NCBI GenBank assembly: GCA_030062745.1
Contig: CP099839.1
Coordinates: 21,895,324-21,959,323 of the forward strand
From: Capitulum mitella
Taxonomy: Eukaryota; Arthropoda; Thecostraca; Pollicipedomorpha; Pollicipedidae
Length of the DNA: 64,000 nt
Direction of reading: 5' to 3'
Both the position numbers and the translations under genes were made by a program. Below the pieces are notes generated by a model that was given only the letters and a program-made list of their open reading frames with translations, searched no databases and had not been told where the DNA came from. This document shows positions 1 to 10,616 of this stretch, piece after piece (positions within the stretch are counted from its first letter, which is position 1; every line of letters starts with the position of its first letter).

Positions 1-2514
1 ACAGATATGTCTATTGCATGCATTATAACACATCAAAATTTTGTCTCAAGATGGGCTGTTTCCAAGGACACAGTCAAATGAGAGCCCATTCAAGTCCCTG
101 CAACCAACTGCATTACATGAACTGTAGTTCCAAATATCATCCTAGGAAACCATGAGGACCAGTCTTAAATGCAGGAGTTTCTGGGGCAAAATCATGTTTA
201 TTGGGTATTGGGCCTCTTCTCCATACCATGGGAGAGGTTCAAACTGACAGCTGAACACAACCATAAAAAAATACAGCTACAAATGGCAAAACAGGAAATA
301 AATGAAGTCATATTGTAGTTAAGGTTGTTGTGGTGTTTTTGGGTCAATCAAGCTGTATTTTTTTTAGCATTAACCAGACCCATCTAATCAGTCATTTATT
401 TTTGTACCCTTGACTAGATTTTAAATGATTAGTCATTCCTTTAGCTCCAGACACTTACAGGTCTTGTCAGATATGATGCACAAAGTATAATTCACTTTTC
501 TGAGTCCTGTTTTAGTCTGCCCTCTCCATTTGTGGTGCAAAATTTTTTACCTTGGTCCATACTATGTCTCAAAGATATCTGTAGGCCTCCACCTGGGTCC
601 AAGTTATGGACCTGAGACTGATATGTGTTCCTGAAGTCTCAGTTGCATGGACATAATTTTACCAAAACTACCATTGTCTTCACAATGCAGTATTGGCATG
701 TTAATGTTTGTCACATATTGCAGCAGAAGCATGGAATATATCTGGTGTTAGACTATAATGTTTATGTCTGTATAATGTAATATTCATATTTATGTCTGTC
801 ATCCTGTACTTCCACATATTACTAGTACTAGATAACATATGAGACATCTAGCAGCATAAGATCTATCAAAGTTGCTGTCAGCTAATTTCCTTCAGTACAA
901 GATGTCTCTTATTACCTGTTCTGTATTGTTTTGCAGCAGATAGTGCTCATATAAGTTGGAACATAACAGGGTGTGCATGGACATTTGAGGTAACAAATGC
1001 AACTGTTAATCAGAAAATTTCAGTGCATATACTGCATCCTTTTAAACAAGTTATGAAATTGATACATATACTGCATTATGGGGACTTGATGCTCCATTGC
1101 TCAAAATGTGGGTTGATGCCATTAAGTCTGGCTGATGTGGATAGTAAAGTTATGTGCCCTTTTTGTGACTTAACTGTATACAATTTGCATGAATTATAAA
1201 CAGTTGCAGTTGGATGAGCAGTAGTGAAGAAGTAATGAAAATAATAAACAAGACTAAATACCATTTTTCATGAGAGGCCTGATTAGGTTAAAAGGCTGTA
1301 AGGGCATGATGCACCTTTAAGTTTTCTTTTGAACTGAGATGGCCAAATTGTAACTTGCAGTCTTAGAAGCCAGTGCCTTTTATGCATAATGCTTCAGAAC
1401 TCAACAAAATAGTTTTTGTTGAGAATTTGAACAGTGTTGGATGGTTCCTTTTCAAAAATTACTTGCAAAAACAAAAATCCTATGCGAAGACTAAAACCTT
1501 TGTTTTGGTAATTGGTGAAGTTGTGCCATTGATTGTCACCATTATATGTAGTATAGTTTTCTGGGAGGTAAACCAGGAGACCAAACAAAGCATGTTATCA
1601 AGGCTGTCTGATTTCACTGTGTTCTTCCAGCTAATTTTTCTTGGACATGGCTTATTACAAAACTTTCCATCATACAGCAAATGTAATGCATGTGTAAATC
1701 AACTGTAAATTACTCTCTGTAGGTTATTGGAAATGAATTTGAACTACTCATTTAGTTTTTTGTGTAATATATATTTAAAATCAATCCTAGCTCCCAGGAT
1801 CTACAGGCTGGCTGTATCATTTAAAAAATGTGTTCACATTCAACTTACAATGATTTCACCTATGCACCAGGCAAAAAAAAAGAAATGGTTGCCACCCCAC
1901 CCCATTTCTGTCCTAATTGTGATGGAATATAAAAAAACTCTACTTTGCTATCACTGACTATGGTTCTACTTATTGAGAAGGGTTGTTGCCTTTGCTGAAA
2001 TCAGTGCCACAGGTTATGCTGAGGTTGGCTCAGTGGTTTTAAAGTCATATAAGGTCATTGATCTCTCATAATGGCTTTTAAAATTCAGACATGTTATGAA
2101 GAATATGCCAGAGCAGTCCCCCCCCCCAAAACACACCATATCTCACCAAACTTCAGAGAAAAACAGATGCAGATGCAGAGAAATGGTTGTTTTCTTTTGG
2201 AAAAGATGCTTGGAAGTATGTAACATAAGCTCTTGCAAATTTCAGGTTCTTGACATTGGCCATTTGCCAGCAGTTTCAGAAAAAAACCTTATGGGAATGG
2301 CAACCACCCTCCACTCCTCCAGCAAGGGTTTAATGTAAAGCATCTGTTCCAGTGCAAGACTGTTTGAGCTCTCAGGCATCCAAAGCTGAAGTTTTTTGTG
2401 TACCATTGCCTTTGATATTGCCTGTGCAAAGCTAAATGATAGTAATCAGTGCTGATCAGTGTTTCTAATCATGAACATGAACATGAACATGTTTCTAATC
2501 ATGAACATTTACAG
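1..2514. other. Non-coding, probably CNOT4 intron 1
   Basis: No convincing gene is seen here. The block is AT-rich and holds only one CpG in 2.5 kb (near 1485). It ends at a plausible splice acceptor (ttacag, 2509-2514) 25 bases before the CNOT4 start codon. The likeliest reading is the intron following a 5' non-coding CNOT4 exon that lies left of the window. Short open frames here have no recognisable protein features. Confidence 0.5.
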
Positions 2515-2539
2515 GAACAGAAAGTCAAGAAGGTTGACC

Positions 2540-2638
2540 ATGGCTTTTGACATGGATGATCAGGCAGAGTGCCCATTGTGCATGGAACAGTTTGAGATGG
2601 ATGATCTCAGCTTCTTCCCCTGCACATGTGGTTACCAG
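2540..2638 (+). CDS. CNOT4: CNOT4 coding exon 1: first half of the RING
   Basis: It encodes 33 residues ending FFPCTCGYQ, with the first four zinc ligands (C11, C14, C28, C30). The donor is CAG/gtaaga and the phase is 0. The reading frame stays open upstream through the acceptor at 2514, so an extra upstream coding exon cannot be excluded. Confidence 0.9.
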
Positions 2639-5600
2639 GTAAGAATGCTGTGTGTCCTTAGCCCTGTCCAGTAAAAGGTTTTGTGTTGTACAAAGTGATT
2701 ATGTAGTCAAAAGTGTCATGTAATGACATCACATGGATGCAGGCAGATGGTGATGTTTTGGCATTGTGGTTGCATTGTGTGTGGACTGGCATTGGGGTAA
2801 TTTTTATGGACTTACTGAGCATAAAGAAATCTGCCTTTTTACTCTACAGTCATTGAGGTCACAGGATTTCATTGGATGCATGAGAACAATATTGGACAAT
2901 AGTCTGTTTGCATCAGATTGGTTACTAAGGGCACCCTATTTTTGGAGTGTTGTTCATGTGATGTTGTTTTGCCCCAACTGACCCATATTGCTTTGCCACC
3001 AGAGAGAGGTAGTATCATCACTTGACCATTGGTTTATCAGGGCAAAGGTTTGACCCATTTCCATCTTTTACCATGCCATATTACCTCATGTTTTTTTTTA
3101 TTCTAGTCTTTTAAGCTCACAGATTGGATGCTCAGACAAGGGCATAGTCGCCTTCCATCCCTGTGCCATTCCTGCTTGTTGCATCAGCCTGGCTGATGCA
3201 CCACTCATGTGCCAGATGTATAATTTGTGTTTGTATGTGTGTGTGTGTGTGTGTTTACATGATGGTGGGAGGGGGTAACATTATCAGAGTAGTGAGCATC
3301 CCACCTGTGGGTGACTGCTCTGGGTCCTGGCTCGGACCCGTGCGTTCTAGACATGGTCGGCCGACACTGCCCAGTGACCAGCACCGAACCTGCCGTTCGA
3401 CAGCCCCATTTTCACTGGCAGGCAGAGCATGGCTTTTTTGGTTTTCAGAGGTCTGGTGCATGGTGGGCACTGGATTTAGATTACTGAATGATGTAGATGT
3501 CATGTTGTGTAAGCTTATGAGCATCAGTTTCGCTCGGATGTTTCTTGCAGTTGTTTGTGTTCACATGGGTACATATTGATGCTTGGTTTCACCTGGTCCA
3601 TTTACCTTGGAAGCTCGGCATTATGGGCGTCATTTGTCCGACGAATTGGCTGGTTGGCTTTGCACGTCAGTTGCCCGCCGAATTCGGCTGGCTTGCATCA
3701 TAAAGCTGAGAAGACTCCTTCACTGCATGCGATACGCGACGGCGGTTCGTTCTTGATGCAGACACTCAGATAGGGGACCTGGGGTCACACGTCTGTGTGC
3801 TGTTTAGAATTTGTTGTGAGTTAGGACGCGCAGCCTCTTGGGCTTAAGCGTCCGCGTCTTGAGTTAAGTCTTGTCTTGAGTCAGGTCTCTGGCGTCAGTC
3901 AGTGGTTGGGCTGTGAAGAGGACTATGGGTCGCTGACGGCGCTTGCGCGCGCGCCCGACCCGCAGATCTGCCGATTCTGCTGGCACCGGATCCGGACGGA
4001 CGAGAACGGCCTCTGTCCAGCCTGCCGGAAGCCCTACTCGGAGAATCCGGCCGACTTCAAACCGCTGACCACCGAGGAGCTGCAGAAGATCAAGGCCGAG
4101 AAGAAGCAGAAGGATCTGCAGAAGAAGCAGAAGATGAGCGAGAACCGCAAGCACCTGGCTAACGTGCGCGTGGTGCAGAAGAACCTGGTGTTCGTGGTGG
4201 GGCTGTCGCCGAGGCTAGCCGACCCTGACGTGAGTGGTCCTCGGCAGGTCCCGTCCTGACCCTTTCATCGTAGAAGAGATGGGGCGGCGACGGTAGCGCC
4301 GAGCCGTACACCGGCTATCAACGGATGTACAGATCAGTCGTTATTAATAGACCGAGATATCTGCTGCTATGCTAGACGTTAAAACGAACATCACGTCGCT
4401 CAGTTCCTGCGCATTGCAATCCTTTAGATTAATAGAATGGGACATCCACTTTGTTCGGAATCAAAGCGCGAGCTGTACTGCACATCGTTTACACATTGCA
4501 TTCGTTGATTAGAATCCATCTTTCAGGTGTTAAAACGTCACGAGTATTTCGGCAAATTCGGCAAAATCCATAAAGTAGTGATAAACCATAGCACTCAGTA
4601 TGCGGGTTCCCAGGTAAGTCCACGCCTTGCGGAGTACACTGGACGCGATTTTGTTTTGATCAGCAGATAACAGTTGATCCAGCAGTTTGTTTTGTTAGCA
4701 TGGTTGCAATGCAGGTTTATGTTTATTTTGCAGAAAAGTCGCGTGTGCTGATTCGGAGCAAAGTATCTTGTTATGCAGTGTGGATAAAGAACTCTTGCTG
4801 GTGTGACCATTCAATGATGTGCGATAGTGTGCGTGGTTCCGTTATGTGATCGCAAAAAATGTGTGGAAATTGTATGGTTTGTGTGGTGTCAGTTAAATTG
4901 TTTTGTTTTTTTCCGTGTCGTTCCATTGTTATGCACATAGTCTGCTTGTTGGCCTAAACTCATTGTGGCATTAAGAGTTTTGGAGAACATTTAAGAATGT
5001 ATTTTCCTGCTGCTCCGGTATGGTGTTTGGCATGCGTCACATTGCAAAGTGAATTTGGGTACTCACATTGGCTCATTGATTTGTTGGTTATAAAAAGTGG
5101 TTGGCTGTGCGCATTCCACAGGGTCCCTCGTCCAAATAAAAATGGATCACTCATTCATGCGCTAGAGCATCCCGTGGTGCGGGGCACTGTCGCTGGAGTG
5201 CACCGGGTGGTGGACGGCCCTGTTCTGGCCCCGGCAGGACACTGTTAATGTGACGTAGTTTCGGGCCGTGCCGCAGGGCCCCAGTGCCAGCGCGTACGTG
5301 ACCTACTATAGGTCAGAAGACGCGTTACGGGCCATCGCGGCGGTCAACAACGTGACTATAGAAAATAGGACGCTGAAGGCCTCGCTGGGCACGACCAAGT
5401 ACTGTTCGCATTTCATGAAAAACCAGCCCTGTCCAAAGACGGACTGCATGTACCTGCATGAACCAGGTGAGTTTTGTCTGTGTGGCAGATTCCCATTTCG
5501 TAATTCTTGAAATATCTGGGGCGGGCTTTGGACGGTAAACTGTTCTTCTCACCGCCAACATTAGTGAGCGAAAATCGCACAGAGTTCAGGTGCGAAATCG

Positions 5601-8600
5601 TAGCTAGGTGCCGGCTACATGGATGTGTTGAAGAGACCAGTTTGTGCATTTTAATGTCACATTGATCAGTCAGTGAGAGTAGATGTCTCTGAGCAGTTTG
5701 CTCGCTTCGGGTGGTATTGCTGGAAACCCATCTCGCATCGTTTCTTGAGATTAACTGGCAGTGTTCTTGATACATGGGGACCAGCATTAGTTGCATTTCA
5801 GAAAAAAACAGATTTTTAGGGTTCACGGACACTGAAGTGGCAGACTCCGAATGACGTTGGCAGTGGCTATAAATGGTAGCACAGTGACGCACGTACACGG
5901 CTCCCTTGAGATAGATACTTTTTGCAGGGGACGAGGCTGCCAGCTTTACGAAGGAAGCGATGCAGCAAGGGAAGCATCAAGAGTATGAGAAAAAGCTACA
6001 TGATCAGCTATTCCAACAACATCAAAATCAAATCAACAGGTCAAAAGACAGGTGCGGTATCCGTTTTTGCCCAGGCGCCTACTTAAGGTGTTAATGCGCA
6101 CGTGTCATCGCGGCGGCGGCCCAGCGAGACGAGAATAGAAACTATTGATCGCGCGCCGTTTGCTTGTTGCGTCAGCTGATTTAGTCTGCGTCCGTCCCGT
6201 TTCCATAGTCGTGAAGACGTTCGTGGTTTCCGTGTTTTGTTGCGACAGCTGTACGTTTTCACTTTTCCTTCTGTCATGCGTGGGTGAGTCACGTTCGTGA
6301 TCTGTGCGTGTGTGTGTGTGTGTGTGCGACGATGGCACGTAGCTGGCGCAGCTTTTCCGCACAGCTGGCACGTGTGTGGGTGATTGTGGCCCTTGTCGTG
6401 TGACCATGACGGATTTCCCATTCTCTGGCGTGTGTTGCAGGCGGTCGAACCAGTCTCAGTCCGAGTCGCATTCGGGCTCAGTGCCGATACCGTCGGGCTC
6501 GCAGCGGGTGAGCAGCGCCGAGAACAGTCCACCGGACGGCAGCTCGGGCGGCTCGACGGCCGGCAGTGGCGGCGGCGGCGGCAGCGGCGGCGGCTCCAAC
6601 GCCAACGGCAGCTGGCCACTGCTGCAGACGACCAAAAAGTCGCGCCGCAAAGGCCGGAAGCGTAACACGGGCGGCCAGAGTCCCAGCGTGGTGCTGGTGA
6701 GCAATAACTCGGACGATGAGAACAGCGCCGGCTCGCGCGAACGCCAGACGGACAGCAGCCGGTCGACGCCGCTCTCGCAGCTGGCGCCGCCGCTGCAGCC
6801 GGGCTCGGCCGCCACGCCGCCGCCGGAGCCGGCCGCCCAGCCGTCGCCGCCTCCGGCCGCGCCGGACACCGAACGGTCCGCCTCGCCGGCGCCGGCGCCG
6901 GCGCCGGCGCGCGCCGACCCGCCGGCGGCGCTGACGCCGCCGCCGGGCCTGTCGCACCCGACGCCCGCCTCGACGCCGGCCTCGAGCGCCGGCTCGGGCG
7001 AGTGGCTGCTGCCGCCGCGCACCGCCGACGCCACGGCGGCGGCGCTGCTCAGCCAGCCGACGCCACCGCCCGAGCCGGAGGACGCTTGCGTGCCGGACGT
7101 GGCCGCCGACGATCTGGACTTCGACCCGTTCGAGGAGACGAAAAAGGGCCTGCACGCTCTACTGGAGCGCGAGCGCGAGCAGCAGGTGCAGCGGCAACAG
7201 CTGCAGCGGCACCAGCACCAGCTGCGGCTGGGCGGCGGCCCTCCGCCGCAGCCGCAGCCGCAGCCGATGGTGGCCTCTAGCTTTAATGGGCCGAGCGGGG
7301 CGCCGCCGCGCGCGCGCCTGCCGCCGCCCGGCTTCAGTGGGCCGAGCGGACTCGGTCTGGGCCTTGGCTGTCCGCCGCAGCAGCAGACGCCAGGTGATTA
7401 CTGCTCCTGTTAAGCGTTCTGGTTGGTCTCTGTCGGATGGAGACGTCTGATGCTAGGAATACGGCTCATTGCTCTTATTCATCGACTGTGTGGTGTGGTA
7501 TTGCTTTCAGGGCAGGATGGCTCCATCTGCTTGTTTTCTTGTGTATGGCCCTCGACTTCGTGAGGTGCATGTTTGGTTCCATCAGCGTTCCAGTGCGTTA
7601 GCGTTCCAGTGCAGTGTTGTACCATTTTTTCTGCACCACAGTCAAAGAAATACTCAGCCCCAGAATTATGATGGTCGATCTGTGTGGTAAGCTGTGATTT
7701 CATCACTAGTTTAGGTCGACGGTTAAGTTGCATCATTAATGTGTACCTGAAGCTTTGGTTGCATCATCTATTTACGGGTGACGTTCAGAGCAGTTGCTTG
7801 CTTCAGTATTGCTTTTGTGATTTGCACAATTTGTGCGCTGGAAATGTGGTAACTTATTGCGTGCCATACAGCCTGGGTTCAAAGGGAACTGCAGAGTAGC
7901 GTTAGATCGCAAGGCAGATGGCACAGTCTGTAGCATATTGACATTTTGTGTAACAGCCAGGCTCTGACTCTTTCATTGCGTTTCAGACGTATGTGGCAGC
8001 AAGTTGCTGCCCTTCCTCAATAGTAGCGGTTTGAACGGGATGAACGGGTTGAACGGTCTGAGTCGGCTGCCGCCGGGCCGGGCGCGGGCGATGTCGCCCC
8101 CCAGCAGCCTCTTCTCCGACCTCTCCAACATGATGATGCACGGCCAGAGCAAGCCGCCGCCGCCGCGGCAGGACTCGCTCAAGGACTGGCAGGGCCTGAA
8201 AAAGCACTTCCCCAACATCAACATCTCGTTCAGCAGCCCGCAGCAGGCGCAACAGCAGCAGCAGACGCAGCAGCAGCAGCAGCAGCAGCAGGCCGCGTCC
8301 GGCCGGTTTCCGGGCCAGCCGGGCCGGCTGCCGGGCCACCACGGCCACGCGCCGCCCGGCGTCGCCCGCTTCATGGCGCAGCCGCCCAAGGCCAGCTCGG
8401 CAGGTGCGCGCCGCCGCCGGCTGGCCGCCGAGGCCGTCCGGCCGGCTGAGGCCGGCGGGATGGCGCGTGATTCGGAGTCGATTTGGATTGATTATTAATC
8501 GACTCGGTGATGTCCCACATTCGTCGTGGATCAGAAGCAGGGTTGTGTTATGTGAAAACCGAGGTTAATCAGCATCAGAATCGAACGTGTTCCAGGGGGA

Positions 8601-10616
8601 GGTTGGCATTCCACACTCGCAGAAAACCAGAATCTCAGGCTGGTTTGCATTCAGTTATCTAATCATAATCGAAGCGATTTACTTTTTGAAAAGCTGTCGT
8701 GAATCAGGACCGATTCTCAGCTTAGTAAGCAGCCAGTGAATCGATTCACGTAAGGTGAATCAAGCACAGGCCTGGTAGCCGACGTGAGGTGGAAGCCCCG
8801 GTAATGGCCGCGCTTCTCGTTCGCCGAATCCCGGGTTCGCGTTTTTTGCAGCCGGCGAGACGCGGCGTAATCAGCTGCGCGCCCATAGCGGCAGCTTGGT
8901 GTCCGACTGACCGCCGGCGACCGTGTCCGCAGGCTGGAGCGGCGCGGCCGGCTCCGACTGGACGGCCATGGACCCGGCCATCGTGTCGTCGGGCCAGCTG
9001 GCCGGGCCTCGCTCCGACTCGCCGCCGCACTGGCTGCGCTCGCTGGAGCAGCTGACCGAGACGGGCCCCATGTACCCGCCGGCCGGACCGCCGCTGCGTC
9101 CGCCGGCCGCCGCCGCGCCGCCCGCCCTCTGGACGTCGGCGCCGCCGCCCGGCTTCAACCCGGGCCTGGGACGCGCCGCCGCCGACAGTGAGTGCCGGGC
9201 CGGGGCCAGGGCTGCCCGTGCACGCGGCACCGGTGGTGGCTTTGTGGCCACCGCGCCGTGTGGGCCGGCGACGGCTGACATTTGGCGGTACCCGTGGGGA
9301 GTTGTCCGCTGCTGGGTTACGACTGCGGATGTGGTTTTGGCTTCGGTTGAGACGTGGGGACTATACAGGATGGTGGTTTTGACGTGCTATTTGCATTAAT
9401 GTGATGATGGGGTTTCACGACCGGGAATGTGGGGTCCCGGGAACACGCTCAGGATTCCCAGTAGACGTAAGGGAGACCGTTTAGATTCGGGAGGTTGGGA
9501 CCGAAAGATTTTAGCATGGTGTATGTAGTGGTCTTGAACACAGCGTCTTGCTCGTTTTCTTTCCACTTGTGCGGCGGTTGTCGTTCTCAGAAGGGGAACG
9601 AGGTAGTGGTTAACCCGCACTCTTCCGTGTGTGTGGGAGGAGGAGGAGGAGGATCGTTAGACGCCGTCCTTTTTCGCCGATGTGAAGCTTCGTAAACAAG
9701 CAACCCAGTGTAGTGGAATATTCAGTCGCTGTTCCATAAATTTGGTCATTTTGGCTGAACAGATCAAGGTTGTTCAGGCATATGTCAAAGTGACGTGAAG
9801 ACGATGCTATACGATTTTGTCGTTTTTGTTCTATTCTAGACTTGGTCTTCATCCATGCACTTAAACTCTGAGGTGGCCGATAGTGTACAGTGTATTGTGC
9901 CATAAGAAGTAAATGTAGACTACCCGCGGCCTCACAGAAGGGTGCCTAAGTGACATTGATTGAGTTACGATGTGCTGACTATACTGCGGTTTGAATATTT
10001 TTTCGTGTAAAGAAAGAGTACTGGGAAGCATTGCAGGTAGGTTTTTTGCTTGAGGTGTATAAAGTTTATATCTTGTGTATACCATGGCATGTGTTTCGGC
10101 TGTAGAACGCCTGTATACTCCCATGGAGCACGAAAAGTGACATCCTTTCACGTCACTTTTACCTAATGTATAGGTTTGAGGCAAAAAAACAAAATGTGCC
10201 TTGCCCGGAGTTGTATCATCAACTGCAGTTGGTTACCGTCTGAACCGATCAAATCGGTCCGTTTGTTACAGAATTGTTGAAGTGGTGGTGGGATCGGGGG
10301 GTTGACTTTCCCTCTCCCCCAGTAAGTACCCATGTCGCCCCAGTAGTGGCGACATGCCTCATATGCTGGTCTCAAGTTCGTGGACGAACTGGGCGTTAAA
10401 CTTTGGGTATACTCTGAGAAATCCCTTGTTAACACTATTGAGCCGTCATTGGTGTCAGCTGCAGGCGTGCGAACAATACCCGCCTTTGAGCGTAGGCTGC
10501 TTTGTGCCGTCCATTTCGTCCGCCAGGCAGCCATTGGCATGCCTGGGCCGCGCGGCGGCCGCCGTGTCAGCTGTCGACGCCACTGAGCCTCGGCCGTCTC
10601 TTTCGCAGACCTCTAA
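2540..10616 (+). CDS. CNOT4: CCR4-NOT transcription complex subunit 4 (E3 ubiquitin ligase), whole gene
   Basis: The exons read are 2540-2638, 3966-4229, 4527-4613, 5277-5466, 5928-6051, 6441-7393, 7987-8403, 8933-9187 and a tentative last exon 10609-10616. Phases join exactly and give about 798 residues. A C4C4 RING (Cys 11, 14, 28, 30, 35, 38, 50, 53), a charged coiled coil (about 68-97), an RRM (about 106-190) and a CCCH finger (C193-X8-C-X4-C-X3-H211) follow in the order typical of CNOT4/Not4. The family ubiquitinates substrates in mRNA and ribosome quality control and associates with CCR4-NOT in the cytoplasm and nucleus. The C-terminal half is disordered (P/S/G/Q-rich) with a conserved-looking MDPAIVSS...PPHWLRSLEQLTE block. 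ATG 2540 sits just before the RING and matches the length of the family N-terminus. The family identity is certain from the RING-RRM-CCCH block; the final exon is not. Confidence 0.93.
2639..3965 (+). other. CNOT4 intron between coding exons 1 and 2
   Basis: The first ~690 bases continue the CpG desert. At about 3330 the sequence switches abruptly to normal CpG content. A (GT)n run lies at about 3229-3255. Bases about 3805-3893 match a dispersed ~90-bp repeat also found at about 47003-47095. Confidence 0.6.
3805..3893 (+). repeat. ~90-bp dispersed repeat, copy 1
   Basis: It is similar to 47003-47095 (ttaagcgtccgcgtcttgag at the core). It lies 70-160 bases before CNOT4 coding exon 2, within the intron. 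Confidence 0.55.
3966..4229 (+). CDS. CNOT4: CNOT4 coding exon 2: RING second half, coiled coil, RRM start
   Basis: It encodes 88 residues from ICRFCWHRIRTDENG to GLSPRLADPD. The four remaining RING cysteines come first, then a Lys/Glu/Gln-rich helix (EELQKIKAEKKQKD), then the first RRM strand NLVFVVGL. It is phase 0 at both ends, with acceptor cgcag and donor gtgagt. Confidence 0.93.
4527..4613 (+). CDS. CNOT4: CNOT4 coding exon 3: RRM
   Basis: It encodes 29 residues (VLKRHEYFGKFGKIHKVVIN then HSTQYAGSQ), the RRM helix 1 and strand 2 region that is nearly invariant in CNOT4. The acceptor is tttcag and the donor gtaagt. Both ends are phase 0. Confidence 0.93.
5277..5466 (+). CDS. CNOT4: CNOT4 coding exon 4: RRM end and CCCH zinc finger
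   Basis: It encodes GPSASAYVTYYRSEDALRAI, then the RTLKASLGTTKYCSHF region, ending MYLHEPG. The CCCH ligands are C193, C202, C207 and H211. It ends in phase 1 with donor gtgagt. Confidence 0.93.
5928..6051 (+). CDS. CNOT4: CNOT4 coding exon 5
   Basis: It encodes GDEAASFTKEAMQQGKHQEY followed by a Gln/Lys-rich helix ending NQINRSKDR. DEAASFTKE directly after the CCCH finger is a family hallmark. The acceptor is tttgcag. It enters in phase 1 and leaves in phase 2, with donor gtgcgg. Confidence 0.9.
6303..6330. repeat. (GT)n microsatellite in CNOT4 intron
   Basis: This is an alternating GT run in the intron between coding exons 5 and 6. No other function is seen. Confidence 0.8.
6441..7393 (+). 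CDS. CNOT4: CNOT4 coding exon 6: disordered P/S/G/A-rich region
   Basis: This long exon (about 318 residues) begins RSNQSQSESHSGSVPIPSGS. Gly/Ser runs, Pro/Ala tracts (APAPAPARADPP), a short acidic stretch (DDLDFDPFEETKKGLHALLE) and a Gln/His-rich stretch follow. The exon is extremely GC- and CpG-rich. The donor CCAG/gtgatt at 7394 preserves frame into the next exon. Reading through instead would stop at 7411-7413, so an intron-retention isoform is possible. Confidence 0.8.
7987..8403 (+). CDS. CNOT4: CNOT4 coding exon 7: Gln-rich region
   Basis: It continues in phase 1 from the preceding exon (acceptor tttcag). It encodes DVCGSKLLPFLNSSGLNGMN, an SLFSDLSNMMMHGQ block, a KDWQGLKKHFPNINISFSS block, then poly-Gln (two runs interrupted by Thr) and a Pro/Gly/His tail. 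It leaves in phase 1 at donor gtgcgc. Confidence 0.8.
8933..9187 (+). CDS. CNOT4: CNOT4 coding exon 8: C-terminal conserved block
   Basis: It encodes GWSGAAGSDWTAMDPAIVSS, then SPPHWLRSLEQLTETGPMYP and a Pro/Ala-rich stretch ending GRAAAD. The MDPAIVSS and PPHWLRSLEQLTE segments look like the short C-terminal motifs of animal CNOT4. The acceptor is gtccgcag and the donor gtgagt. It ends in phase 1, so at least one more exon is required. Confidence 0.78.
9188..10608 (+). other. Probable last CNOT4 intron
   Basis: It runs from the gtgagt donor at 9188 to the acceptor at 10608. A GGA-rich run lies near 9637-9652 and a poly-C/G patch near 10290-10320. No gene is recognisable on either strand. 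Confidence 0.4.
10609..10616 (+). CDS. CNOT4: Tentative CNOT4 terminal exon (codes Asn-Leu-stop)
   Basis: A good polypyrimidine tract and acceptor (ccgtctctttcgcag) end at 10608. In the required phase 1 the next bases complete Asn, then give Leu and TAA. A poly(A) signal lies 1.1 kb further on. This is the best candidate seen in the gap, but no homology can support so short an exon. Confidence 0.35.

Noticed and set aside
6456..7155. Minus-strand open frames of 192 and 225 codons opposite CNOT4
   Set aside because: They arise from GC-rich low-complexity codons of the CNOT4 exon. No start context or domain is seen.
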